Source: Lunularia cruciata
Taxonomy: Eukaryota; Streptophyta; Marchantiopsida; Lunulariales; Lunulariaceae
DNA length: 64,000 nucleotides
NCBI GenBank assembly: GCA_948567375.1
Contig: OX419757.1
Location: 22,196,001 to 22,260,000, forward strand
Direction of reading: 5' to 3'
This document shows positions 41,436 to 52,109 of this stretch, in pieces. Below the pieces are notes generated by a model. The model was not told the DNA's origin. It saw only the letters and a list, made by a program, of their open reading frames with translations, and did no database searches. The position numbers and the translations under genes were made by a program. Numbering within the stretch: position 1 is the first letter of the stretch; every line of letters begins with the position of its first letter.

Positions 41436-42790
41436 TCAACCTAGCTCTTTTAGAAGGTTCTGGAACCAAATCATCTCCTTACTAGCTTTTGTAATTGCAA
41501 TATATTCTGCCTCAACTATGGACAAAGCAACAACCTTTTGCAACTGTGAAAACCAACTCATTGTTGTCACACATATGGTATAAATATACCCTGTTGTGCT
41601 TCTTTTGGTATCTATATCACCTCCCATCCACAAAACCTTGTAGAGTATGGTTTCCTTTGTTGTAACACCAACCTATATCATTGGTATCTTTCAGATATCT
41701 CAAAATCCATTTGACAACTCCCAATGTTGTCTTCTCGGATTGGCCATGTACCTGCTCACAACTCCCACTGCATGTGCAATATTTGGTCTAGTACATGTCA
41801 TTGCATACATTGGGCTGTCTACCATATGGTACCTTTGACCTATTGTTTAGCTCTTCATCATCCTTGGGAGACTATTCCTTTGATAGTTAAAAATGACTTG
41901 CCAAAGGTGTCTTCATAGGACTTGCATCTATCATGTTGAACCTTTGCAACACCTTGTAATGTAGCTACCTTGAGAGAGCTTCAATGTTCTAGCCACCATA
42001 TCTCCTTCAATCCTCAGCCCAAGTATTTACTTTGCTGCACCAATGTCCTTCATTGCAAACACTCTTGATAATTCTTTCTTCCATCTCTCAACCTCTAGTA
42101 TGTTAGGTCCAACTATCAACATGTCATCAACATATAGAAGTAAGATGATAAAAATATTATCAGAGACTTGATATACCAACAATAATCCTCTTGATATCTC
42201 GTGAATCTATTACTGCTCATGAACTTATCAAATTTCTTATCAAATTTCTTATACCATAATTTTGGTACTTGTTTTAGACCATATAGGCTTTTCTGCAACT
42301 TGCATACCAAGCTCCCCTTTCTAGGGACTGCAAAGCCAATAGGTTGTTGCATATAGATATCTTCATCAATCTCACAATGTAGAAAAGAAACAGTGACATC
42401 CATCGGCTCCAAATATAGGTTGTTTGCCACCACTATACTAAGAACCACTTTAATTGTTGAGTGCTTGACCATTGGTGAAAAAATCTCAGTGTAATCAATC
42501 CCTTCCTTATGATAGAATCCTTTTATAACTAACCTTACCTTGTATTGTCTACTACTACTATGTTCCTCTTTTACCTTGTAGACCCACTAGTTATGTAATG
42601 CTTTCTTGCCATTTGGTAGTAAACTGAGCTCCCAAGTTTGATTCTTATCCAAGGACCTCATCTCGTCCTTCATGGCAAGCTCCCACTACATTGAGTCTTC
42701 ACTTTGCATGGCTTCTTCATTTAGGTGCACCTCCATTTGTCAACAGTAGGTAATGTGTGTAGAGAGAGAGAGAGAATTTTGTTGGTGGTC
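41436..42790 (-). pseudogene. Copia reverse transcriptase and RNase H remnants
   Basis: 42472-42116 encodes copia RT with LEPMDVTVSFLHCEIDEDIY, KSLYGLKQVPKLWYKKFDK and a degraded YVDD region (FYMLMTC). 41633-41436 encodes RNase H with DTKRSTTGYIYTI and the ALSIVEAEYIAITKASKEMI stretch. In copia elements DVxxAFLxG and YGLKQAPRxW are invariant, so identification is firm. Frameshifts and stops separate the two parts. Confidence 0.85.
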
Positions 42791-43003
42791 TTGTGATTCT
42801 TATAGATCTCCTCAACTATGGTGCACATGGTTGAGGTTGTGGTAAAGTAGTTTTTGAGATTTTAGTGTCTCCTTGAATTCTTATGAGAACATCTTCTTCT
42901 GTTATTTATTGTAGCTCAACCTGATTATTTTCTTTGCTCTGCTCATCTACATGATCAGAATCCAGAGTGTTTCTATCCTTGTAAAGGAGACACTCATTGA
43001 ATA

Positions 43004-43940
43004 TCACATCTTTAATTTTGATGTTTTATTGCTCTCTACATCCCAAAAGTTATACCCAAAGTCATTTGCACCATATCCAATAAAGAAACACTTCTTGGAC
43101 TTTGCATCTAACTTGTCCCTTTTCTCTACATTGACATGCACATAAGAGACACACCCAAAGACTCTCAAGTGCAACAAAGTCACCAATTTTCCTATCTACT
43201 CCTCTTTGGGCAGCTTATGGTCTAAGGGAACTGATGGACCCTTGTTGATCAAGTATGTTGTAGTGTTGATTGCTTCAGCCTAAAACACCTTGGGCATGGA
43301 TCCTCATGCTATTAGCTCTTTCATTCAGAGTTTGATTCATGCTCTCAACCACTCCCTTTTGTTGCAATGTGCTAGGTAAAGTCTTCTCCATTCTGATTCC
43401 ATGTATTGCACAAAATTACTTGAACTCACTACTATCATACTCACCACCATTGTCAGATCTTAGTTGCTTTAGCTTTGCACCAGACTCATTTTTTACCAAG
43501 CTTTTCTAGTTCTTGAAAGTGGCAAATACCTCTGACTTGCACTTTAGAAATATACCCAAACCTTCTTGGTTGAGTCATCTATGAAGGTGACGTAATACTT
43601 TGAACCTCCAAGAGATGCAACTAGAGAAGGATCCCCCACATTTGTGTGTACAAGCTCTAGCTTCCCTATTCTAGGTGGTCTTTCACCCTTCAAGAAACTA
43701 ATCTTTTTCTGCTTCCTAAATATGCAATTTTCACAAAAACCTACATCAATTCTTTTCAAATTTGGTAGCTTGTCCTTCTTCATCATCACCTTCATGCTTC
43801 ACTCATATATCCAAGCTTGTAATGCCAAAGATTACCATTTGATATTTTGTCTACAACTGCCATAGTGTCCTTGGTGTCATGTATAAAGTTCCCAACTTGT
43901 TCCCCCGTGCAACCACCATCACGCCTTTGGTGATTTTCCA
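43004..43940 (-). pseudogene. Copia integrase remnant
   Basis: 43795-43544 contains the second half of the integrase zinc finger (CENCIFRKQKK) and core beginning with TFIDDSTKKVWVYF. On other frames LRSDNGGEY (near 43450) and a VESMNQTLNERA segment give the remaining catalytic Asp and Glu region. 43186-43004 continues with the VFGCVSYVHV segment. Several frameshifts are present. Confidence 0.75.
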
Positions 43941-44219
43941 TTAACCACCTACAAAGGTTATGACATACCCTTCATTGTCAAGTTGCCCAATTGAGATTAG
44001 ATTCCTCTTCAAGCCTAAAACATGCCTAACATTCTTCAGTTTCCACACAGACTGATTTGGCATTTGAATATAAACATCACCTCTCCCTACAATATCCAAA
44101 GGTTTATCATCTCTAAGATAAATTTTCCAAAATTACCAGCAATGTAATTAAACATACACTCCTTTAGTGAAGTAGAGTGAAAAGAAACTCCTTAATCAAG
44201 AATCCATGACTCCATAAGA

Positions 44220-44896
44220 CTGTTTGCATGAAGGATCAAAACATCATTGACTTCCTCTACAGTTGCATTCACTAAGTCCTCATTCTACCCCTTGCTTGGA
44301 TTCTTCTTTATGAGCCAACAGTTCTTTCTTGTGTACCACATCTTACCACAATGCCAACATCCATCATCTTTTGACCTAATCTTGCTTCTCCTCTTGGTCT
44401 AGGATCTACTTCAATTGTCACTATGGAGCATAGTTCTTCCTTTGTTTCCAAGAGTATTCAGGGCCAATCTAGAGTTTGTACTTGACTCTCTCCTTCTAAT
44501 ATCTTCATTGAGTATCAAATTTTGAATCTCTTCAAACCTCAATTTGTTTGAACCACAAGAATTGCTTACTATTGTCATAATTGCACTCCAAATTTTAGGT
44601 AAAGAGGATAGGAGACTTAAAGCATGCAATTTATACAAAAAACTGATTTCCATTGAACTTAATTGGCTTGTGATCAAGTTGAACTCATTAATATGATCTA
44701 TGATAGAGTGACCTTCATTCATCTTCAGGTTGAAAAGATGATGCATCATGTACACCTTGTTGAAAGCTAATGGTTTTTCATACATGTTAGACAAAGCTTT
44801 CAATAGACCTACTGCAATCTTCTCTTCTAGAACATTGAACACCATATTTCTAGCTAGTGTTAGGCAAACAACTGCCAAAGCTTGTCTATCCATCAA
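44220..44896 (-). pseudogene. Copia gag and protease remnant
   Basis: 44896-44411 is a UBN2-type gag (LLKALSNMYEKPLAFNKVY, DHINEFNLITSQLSSM). Near 44340 the zinc knuckle reads CWHCGKMWYTRKNC, with Tyr where the His ligand belongs. Near 44215 a SGVSFHSTS segment corresponds to the DSGASFHMT-type protease site. Stops interrupt the frame between gag and protease. Confidence 0.75.
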
Positions 44897-45065
44897 ATCC
44901 TAGTCTTTGTGTAACATGAGCTCTGGTTTCACACCTTTGAGAGGTACATGAATCTTTTTTTAAACAAGTAATTCTCCATTTGCATTGTCCTTACCTTCGA
45001 ATCTGTCTATCCTGACCTCTCCTTTCTCTCCTGCAATTGCTCTCACTTTTTTCCTTCAACCTATT

Positions 45066-45077
45066 GCTCTGATACCA
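45066..45077 (-). other. Copia primer binding site (tRNA-Met)
   Basis: Complement reads TGGTATCAGAGC, the standard plant copia primer site matched to initiator tRNA-Met, two bases internal to the LTR end. Confidence 0.85.
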
Positions 45078-45079
45078 AT

Positions 45080-45767
45080 TGTTGAGGATCTCTACAGATT
45101 TCCTACTCCTCTTTTGATAGTCTTCAACTATATATAGTGAGATTTAGCTATATATTGAAATCAACTCTACATTGGAAGGAAAAACATATGGGAAAGAAAA
45201 ACATCTTTGGAGAGAAAAAACAGAAAATGTACTCACGCACATCAATAGGTGCACAAAAATTAACATGGATCAGAGTTACTTGCTCCTACATCCACAATAA
45301 CACACATTAAGGATTTTTACTCCTTCTCAATACAGATTATGGAGATCATTCGGAAGCTTTGCCCCGACCAACTCTTTCCCTATCCGATATGTTCTTGTGT
45401 TTATCTTGATCCACACTTCTCTTGATTATCTCATGCTCATTTGATTAAAAATCAAACCTCACCTAACCAACTTCATGCAAATCAAAGTTACTAAAAAAAG
45501 TTTCACTAAATCTTTTTCACATGTGCACCTCTATTCAACTTGCAAAAAACCTCACTATGTTGGTCCTAGGGTTTTTCCTCTACTATTGCACACACACAAA
45601 AGAATGAGAAGAAGCACACTCGAAGTATCACCCCAATATGCTGGATTGTCAAACACTTATCTCCTGGACAAGAAACACTTTAGGATGTGGGTGAGATGAT
45701 ACGAGCTGCAGATCTCAGCATAATCACCGATGGGATAAATCAGACGGATAGGCTCAACATCCTAATA
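45080..45767 (-). repeat. Copia 5' LTR
   Basis: 688 bp, sharing most of its length with 40448-41080 but with many substitutions and indels. In element orientation it begins TATTAGGATG rather than TG; this start is set by the GAGCT duplication outside it. Confidence 0.85.
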
Positions 45768-45772
45768 GAGCT

Positions 45773-46797
45773 CACACTGCACTTATCCTTTGTAGCTGGA
45801 TAGGCATAGGGAAGTTCACCAATGTGATTGTAGCATAGCTTAGCCCAAAAGTCTTTGAGGTACAATTTTGGTCCTTGAAGAGTTTAATTGCACAACATTC
45901 AACAAAAATAGAAAGCTGAATTGTGGATTATAGATTGGACAGGGCATCACTTCACCACTTCAAGGTTTTCTTAAATGAAAGCAAGAATTCCCCATGAATT
46001 GTGAATCATTTGTTGTATGCTTATACTAGGGTGTTTCAAATTCCAGATTTTCAAAATAGTATGTGTGAAATGGTATGAAGTCCGTACAATATTTTATGAA
46101 CACTTGTAAATGAGGGTTTAGTTGAAAATTGAATGTTCCCCTTCAAAAATAAGAGTTAGAAAATTTTATAATAATAATCATAACCCACAAAAATCTACAA
46201 GTCATGTAACCCATACAAAGCTACATGGTCATATTTTCAATTTCCCATAGAGATATTTATTGCTAGACATTTACTCATAATAAGTCTTTGTACTCCTCCA
46301 CGCTACCTATACAATTTAAACATTCTAAGCTCATTTACAGATTCTTATGGGAGCTCCAAAAGTTTCAATTTGAAACCCTATTAGCTGGTTTCCAATCTAC
46401 AACTTCATCCTTGTGCATTGTGTATTGTGTATTGAACTCTTTTTCTTAATCTTGTGGTCCATGGTTGTGAACAATGCGTAAACCTTCCGTAGACAAGGGT
46501 AAAATTTTTGCAATGTATTAGGTATGCTTTGATGTTACAAAGATTCATGAACACATCCACATTTGTATCCACTCACAATACATATTAGAGCAAGACGTTT
46601 ACATGAGGCTCATTCTAGAGACTTCTATTCATGGACCACAGGATTTGCAATTTCCCCTTGAGAAACTCTCAAGAAACTCTCAAGTATAGCTTACATAGGG
46701 AGGCTTTGTAACTCCAATTTTGTAAACGGTAACGAGGTAACACACAAAATTTATGAAGATTCATTATCTAGGAGAGCCCTCTAAAATAAGAGTGAAC
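45773..46797. other. Unassigned sequence between copia elements
   Basis: No gene recognised. It may include the 3' LTR side of the next copia fragment on the minus strand, but no matching second LTR is in the window. Confidence 0.3.
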
Positions 46798-47870
46798 TCA
46801 AGAGGTTGAGGTGCATGATTCAGTTGATCCCACACAATCTAGTTGAGAAAGGAGCAATTGTAGATGCAAGGTTTTACTCCCATAAACAAACTCATCATGC
46901 AATGTTAAAACAACCTTCAAGCATATGCTTCTTGTACTAAATGTGTTTTGTCCCAGCATGAAGCACAAGGTTACTAGCAAGTCTAATACTACTTTTGTTA
47001 TTTGCATAGATAACAATCTCATTGGAGACACAAATACCACTATCAACAAGTAATCTTCAAAGCCAAAGTGCCGCACATGCAATGTTGGTCACACCTATGT
47101 ACTCTTCCTTGCAAGAAGACAAGGATACCATAGCTTGCTTCTTTGAGGACCAGCTAATAGCTGCACTCCCCAAACTGAAAGCATAGCCAAACATGGACTG
47201 CATGCCAAAGTACTCCCTATCCAATCTGCATTTGTAAACCCACACAACTGCATACTCTCTATGATTATGTAATGAAATCCAAACGGTATACTGAACTTCA
47301 CTTACCATATAATCCTCCAATTTGCACCATGATGTGGCTTTCAAGGAGACAACATGAACTGATTCACAAGTCCCATAGTGTAGCTCAAGTCTGGCCTAAT
47401 GATAGAGAGGTAGATCAAACTCCACAATATCTGTCTATACATAATAGGATCTTTGATTAGCTCCTCCGCAACAAGACTCAACTTCAATTTCTTTTTCTAA
47501 GGGTATGGAGATTGGCTTGCAAGCCATCATAACATGCTTGGCAAGCATGTCAATAGCATAATGTCATTGCAACAACCACATCCCTTCACCATCCTTGATG
47601 AACTCAACTGCAAGGAATTACCTTAACTCCCACAAAGTCCTTCATTTCAAACTCAGCCTGTAACCTACACTTAATCTACTGAATTTGCTTCTCAAAACTC
47701 CCACTCAATATCAAAGCATCCACATAGATTGTAATGATAATTAAACAATTTTTTATACTTAGTACATAGAGTGAGGAGTTTGAATTGCACACTCTAAACC
47801 AAAATGGCTGCAAAACATGAGTGATCTTACCATACCTAGCTCTAGGAGCTTGCTTGAGTCCATTGTAGTA
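46798..47870 (-). pseudogene. Second copia fragment: RT end and RNase H
   Basis: 47954-47676 includes NGLKQAPRARYGKI and IITIYVDALILSGS (a YVDD-like site with Asp to Ala). 47344-47057 includes an ADW-like CRLDRE segment, FSLGSAAISWSSKKQAMVSL and ALSS-type SSCKEEYIGV. This is the RT C-terminus and RNase H of another copia family. Homology stops abruptly at 47864, where an element of different origin starts in mid-RT, at the YGLKQAP motif. Confidence 0.8.
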
Positions 47871-49560
47871 CCCACATTTTTTGTTTTTTTTTGAAATGGA
47901 GAAGAAGAAGTGTATAGAGAAGTCGGATTGCGCCTGTATGGCCAAAGAAGGCAACGAAAAGAGTCTTTGGGATGAAACCCGAGGTAATGTGGCTTCGGGT
48001 CATAAGGCAAAGGACTCAGACTTGCCCTGTCAGCATACAACCCAAAGTAAGAAGTCTTTGTATCAGGGGGTGCTCAACCCAAGGCGAGGATAGTGTAACA
48101 AATTTTCTTTGGGGCGAGAAATTCAAGAAGTGATCGTTCAAAAACCGGTGGTCATATGCATGAAGGACACTTGACAGTGATAGGAGCATGCCAGAGGTGT
48201 GATTTCTTGGTAGAAACTCAAATTGAAGAGCGACGAAGAAGGCATAACTCTATAAAAATGGGCTAACGACAAAGCAATGTCAAGCAATTTTCCTTTGTGG
48301 TTGAAGAGTCATCCTATAGGAGATTGTGGGAAGGGAAGTAGAGTTGAAGACGTGCTGGTGTGTAGACGAGAATTTGAGAGAGCTAATCCAAGAGAGAGTG
48401 AGGAAGAAAGAAAGATGGGAGGAGGAAAGAAGAACTCCAAATTTGCAATGAGAAATCACGCAATTTGGAGGTTAGATGTGATCGCAAGAATCAAAGTCTT
48501 CAGCCAACTTTGGATCACATTCTTGGTGTGGAACTAGAATGTGAGTTTTCTAGGATTCATGACCAAGATAATAGAGAGTAAATGTCTCGATGGCCTCGAG
48601 GAAGAGGGGAAGAGAGGAACTCCGGCTCGCTGGACGGAGTCGGATTGGAGATTAGTACTCGGAAGAGACGCAAGCACGAAGTAGGGTGCCACGTTCTTGG
48701 AGAAGGGATAGGTAGCAGAAGAAACCCAAGAAGTGAGGGATGCATTCTCTTTGAAGCGTACGAAGAATGGGTACAAAGTAGAGAGTTACAAGGATCCAAT
48801 CAAGAGAGGGATTGTGAGTGCTCTTATGGCAATCCTGATGCCGGAAAGAATGACTTATGTGATGAAGCACCAAGCGGTGTTCTTCCATAAGATGTTTGCA
48901 AGAGAGCCAATTAATTGGGTGAGGTGCTTTCATGGGCAAACGAGACAAATGGTGTGGAACTTGTGGGATAAATCAACTCTGCATTACATTGTGCCGTTTG
49001 CAGCACATTTCTACCTCGGGCTGAATCTGCTCAATGCAGCGGAGCGCAACAGAATGGTATTGCATTTTCATCCCGACTTAAGAAAGGAGGTCGATGCGGA
49101 GGAGCTATAGTACATTCTTTAGATCAGAAGCAACAATGAGTACTATGCGCAGACGAGGAAGAGTGTGCAAGTGGACGTGAGTACTCCAAAGTCAAAGAAG
49201 AAGAGTAGACAAGGAGAAGGCAAAGACGTCAAGAGAACAAGACCTTGGAAGACCAAAAGGGTAAACCTAAGGAAAGGTATGGTAGTAATCGCACTGTCGG
49301 AAGAAGAATTGGAAGGCAAAGCCAAGTGCAAGTCCGAAGACTCGGAATGCAAGGAAAAACCCGAGCTCACACTATAGAGTGGAGACACGAATAGTGACAG
49401 CGATGAAGGCTACTTCACAACAAAAGGACTTCACCCCGGAATTGTGTTCCACCGCTCCATTGAAGGCACAACATCCTCAATCAAAACTGCTTTGCATCAA
49501 TCCAACATTGTAAAAGACCAAAACCGAGGAGAGAAATAGAAGAGAAATAGGAGAATGGAA
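47864..49560 (+). mobile_element. Uncharacterised element X, copy L (plus)
   Basis: Begins TGTAGTACCCACATTTTTT, the same end as inverted copy R at 55087. It has a TATA-like CTATAAAAATG at 48251-48261, then broken frames of an unknown protein from the ATG at about 48415 (MGGGKKNSKFAMRNHAIWRL) through 48733-49110 and 49165-49377, with a Lys/Arg-rich then Glu-rich C-terminus. The TG start and GTACCCAC end are LTR-like, but no primer site or pol is seen. It may be gag plus LTR of a retroelement. Confidence 0.5.
48733..49110 (+). pseudogene. Unknown conserved protein piece of element X
   Basis: 125-residue frame with YVMKHQAVFFHKMFAREPIN and a STLHYIVPFAAHFYLGLNLL stretch. The latter is matched on the minus strand at 53949-53722 (HYFVPFATHFYLGLNLL, then a shared HP-[DN]-L...EVD-[AD]-EE pattern). 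Conservation at protein level between two diverged copies suggests it was once a selected coding sequence. I do not recognise the family. A capsid-like helical protein is possible but unproven. Confidence 0.45.
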
Positions 49561-49640
49561 ACTCACATTGGGACACTTGAATGAGGGAAAACTCCAAATG
49601 CCTAGCATGAGCTTTGGCTTTGGTATTTATAGGTAGCATA
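49561..49640 (-). promoter_or_regulatory. TATA box on minus strand below a heat-shock-element-like cluster
   Basis: 49631-49624 reads TATAAATA on the minus strand. Upstream of it in that orientation (49640-49850) are many GAAGCTTC units. Transcription would run leftwards through sequence that is antisense to the end of the element X coding region. Confidence 0.45.
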
Positions 49641-49850
49641 CAAGGTCCTTGAGAAGCTTCTCAAGAAGCTTCCTCAAGCCGCTTTCTTAGAGTGCAAGCC
49701 AAGTTAACTAGGAAGCTTCTCAAGAAGCTTCCTTCTAGAAGCTGCCTACTTGGCATGCAAGCTAAGCTAGTTGGAAGCTTCTAGAAGCTACTTACTTAAG
49801 GTGCAAGCTAAGCTAACCGGGAAGCTTCCCAAGAAGCTTCCTAGATAATT
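49641..49850 (-). promoter_or_regulatory. Heat-shock-element-like GAAGCTTC cluster
   Basis: At least seven GAAGCTTC palindromes in about 200 bp. At 49774-49786 GAAGCTTCTAGAA has the nGAAnnTTCnnGAAn spacing of a heat-shock element. Others have GAAGCTTC pairs separated by four bases (TCAA or CCAA). Loose units of about 50 bp contain TGCAAGCYAAGYTAAC. Heat-factor binding is inferred from motif spacing only. Confidence 0.5.
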
Positions 49851-49959
49851 CTGGAATATTCTAGGCTAATTTGTCTTATATGCTACTTTGTGAGCCTGAC
49901 TGACTTCATCGCTAAACTCCATATACACTAAGTGACAAGCTATGGAAAAACCAAGTATG

Positions 49960-51300
49960 GGAAACCAACAAAATGGGAAGTCATGAAAAGCAAAAGTACA
50001 GTAAACTCATAGTCTACAAAAAAGTGATATTCAAATAACTTTAACTTCCTTTCTAGACCTCCATTCACTTCAATCTTGGTGTCAATGGAAAACCCTTGAG
50101 AGTACACTTCCAACAAGATGAAGCATGACTTGTTTGGATGAGTAACCATAAAGAGATTAGCCTTAAAGTGAATTTTGTGTTTTGACTCTTCGAATCAAGC
50201 TCCTATATGTTCACTATGGGATGTCTTGTGGGATTCTCCTTGCAAGATTCTCTTTGTGAGAATCAAGTCCAAGAAGATAGAGAAATTCAATTGCCCATAA
50301 ATTCTTTTGTAGAGCCCTATTTGCCATGACTTTCATGTCTACCAAAAGCTCTTGAGAAGAAATTTCCAACAACATGAAGCACTTTTTTTTGGACCAATAT
50401 CCACAAGAAAATCAGCCTTGACATGATTTTTAGGATTCCCTAATAAATGCTTTGTGGGACTCGACAATGAAATGCACTTTGAGATCCAATTGCATGACTC
50501 TCACAATGGAGATGTCCTACAAGAGTCAACTTGCATGAATCAATTCCATGAAGACATGAACCTTCAACTTGTTATAACTTCTTTTCTAGATCTCCATTTA
50601 CCTTGCTTTTGGTATATACATAAATTTCTTGAGAAGATATTTCTAATGAGATTAAGCACTTCCTATTTGGATCTGAATCCATGGAGAAATTAGCCCTAAC
50701 TTGATTTGAAAGGTTTTGTGCTAAATGCTTTGTGAGAAATGACTGCAAGACTCTCAAAATGGAGATGCCCTATGGGATTTGGCACACAAGAATCAAGTCC
50801 AAGAAGATAATAACCTTCATCTAGTCATAACTTCTTCTCTAGATCTCCATTTGCCGCAATTTTGGTGTCTATAGAAAGCTCTTGAGAAAATATTCCAACA
50901 AGGAGAAGTATTTCTTGTTTGGACTAGTGCCCATGGAGAAATTAGCCCCAATGTGATTCATGGGATTCCTTACCAAATATCTTGTAGGATTTGACTATGA
51001 GATGCCCCGTGGGATTTAACAATAAAACTCTCACAATGGTGATGCCCTATGGGATTCAGCTTGTGGGAATCAAGTCTTAGAAGATAGGAACCTTTAACTA
51101 GCTATAACTTCTCTAGATCTCTATTTGCCCTGATTTTGAGGTTTATGGAAAGCTCTAGAGAAGATATTTCCAACAAAGTGAAACAATTTTTGTTTGGACA
51201 TACATTTATGGAGAAATTAGCCTTGACATAATTTGTGGGATTCCTTGCCAAATGACTTGTGAGATTTGATTACGAGATGCCTTGTAGTTCAACATGTAGT
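49960..51300. repeat. Five tandem units of about 265 bp
   Basis: A CTAGATCTCCATTT-like landmark recurs at about 50053, 50321, 50586, 50837 and 51112, with intervals of about 254-272. Each unit also has AAGCTCTTGAGAAGATATTTCC-like, TGGAGAAATTAGCC-like and CTCACAATGGAGATGCCC-like parts. Units are diverged and contain many stops, so non-coding. Confidence 0.85.
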
Positions 51301-51569
51301 AGATAAATCCATTTTTCATTTGCCCATAGCAGGCCCATAGTCAACCCATAGTTTATGTGACAACCCAACAAGTATCATGTTGGCGGTAATTAGTAAGTAA
51401 TTTTTGTTCCCTTAGAGATATGATTCAAAAATGGTCAAATACAAAGTAAAATGTCACAAATAGTTCTTCTTGAGTTTGTCTTTAATCTCTTAGGTAGAAA
51501 CCACACCCAAAAGAGAGTAAAAAGCATTGAACATCAATTCTTGTCACAAATTATCACACTTCCAATTCT

Positions 51570-51740
51570 TTCCAAACAAACTTTGATTTTGATGACTCAG
51601 ATTCTCCAAAAGAAGGCTACTTCACTATGAAACAACTTTGCCTTAGAATTTTGTTCCACCCCTCCATTGAAGGCACAACTTCCTTGATCAAAATTTCTTT
51701 GCATCAATCCAATATTGCACTCACTATTGCAAAATACTAC
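51570..51740 (+). pseudogene. Element X fragment (3' part of coding region)
   Basis: Sequence with GGCTACTTCACTATGAAACA and CCTCCATTGAAGGCACAAC matches 49405-49510 of copy L in the same orientation. It is a third partial copy of element X, located right after the 265-bp tandem array. Confidence 0.65.
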
Positions 51741-52109
51741 CAATACTAAAGTTCCTCACAAATCCATCAAGGTATTGCTTTGATTGCTATCCACTTAGGA
51801 TTAAATATTGCAGAATCCAACATCTAACACCCAGATTTGCACTTCAAATTTCTCCAAACACTCACAAACACACACACAAGATTGATACTTAGAATTAAGC
51901 TAAAACAATGAGCATTGAGTTACAACACTACTTTACTCAACTTCAAAATGATCAATACTAAACATAAACATATTGCAAATGCATCTTTTAAATAGGAAGA
52001 GCATTTGAAAATTACTAACTAATATACCATTCTATAACAACTTTACCAACTTACATATTCAAAATGACAAACCATTTCTTCATATCTGCCTCTTCATATG
52101 TCAAAATTG

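Larger units (their letters stand above)
40448..45767 (-). mobile_element. Old Ty1/copia LTR retrotransposon (minus strand)
   Basis: Defined by LTRs 40448-41080 and 45080-45767, a 5-bp target duplication GAGCT (40443-40447 and 45768-45772), and a primer site GCTCTGATACCA (45066-45077), the complement of TGGTATCAGAGC used with tRNA-Met. Minus-strand domain order is gag, protease, integrase, RT, RNase H, the copia order. The LTRs differ in length by 55 bp and at many bases, so insertion is old. The coding region is broken by many stops. Confidence 0.9.

Noticed and set aside
48534-48948. Minus-strand frames opposite element X copy L
   Set aside because: Protein-level similarity with copy R exists only in the sense frame.
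49641-51300. CRISPR-like array of regularly spaced repeats
   Set aside because: Units are long, diverged and contiguous, without unique spacers, in plant-type sequence.
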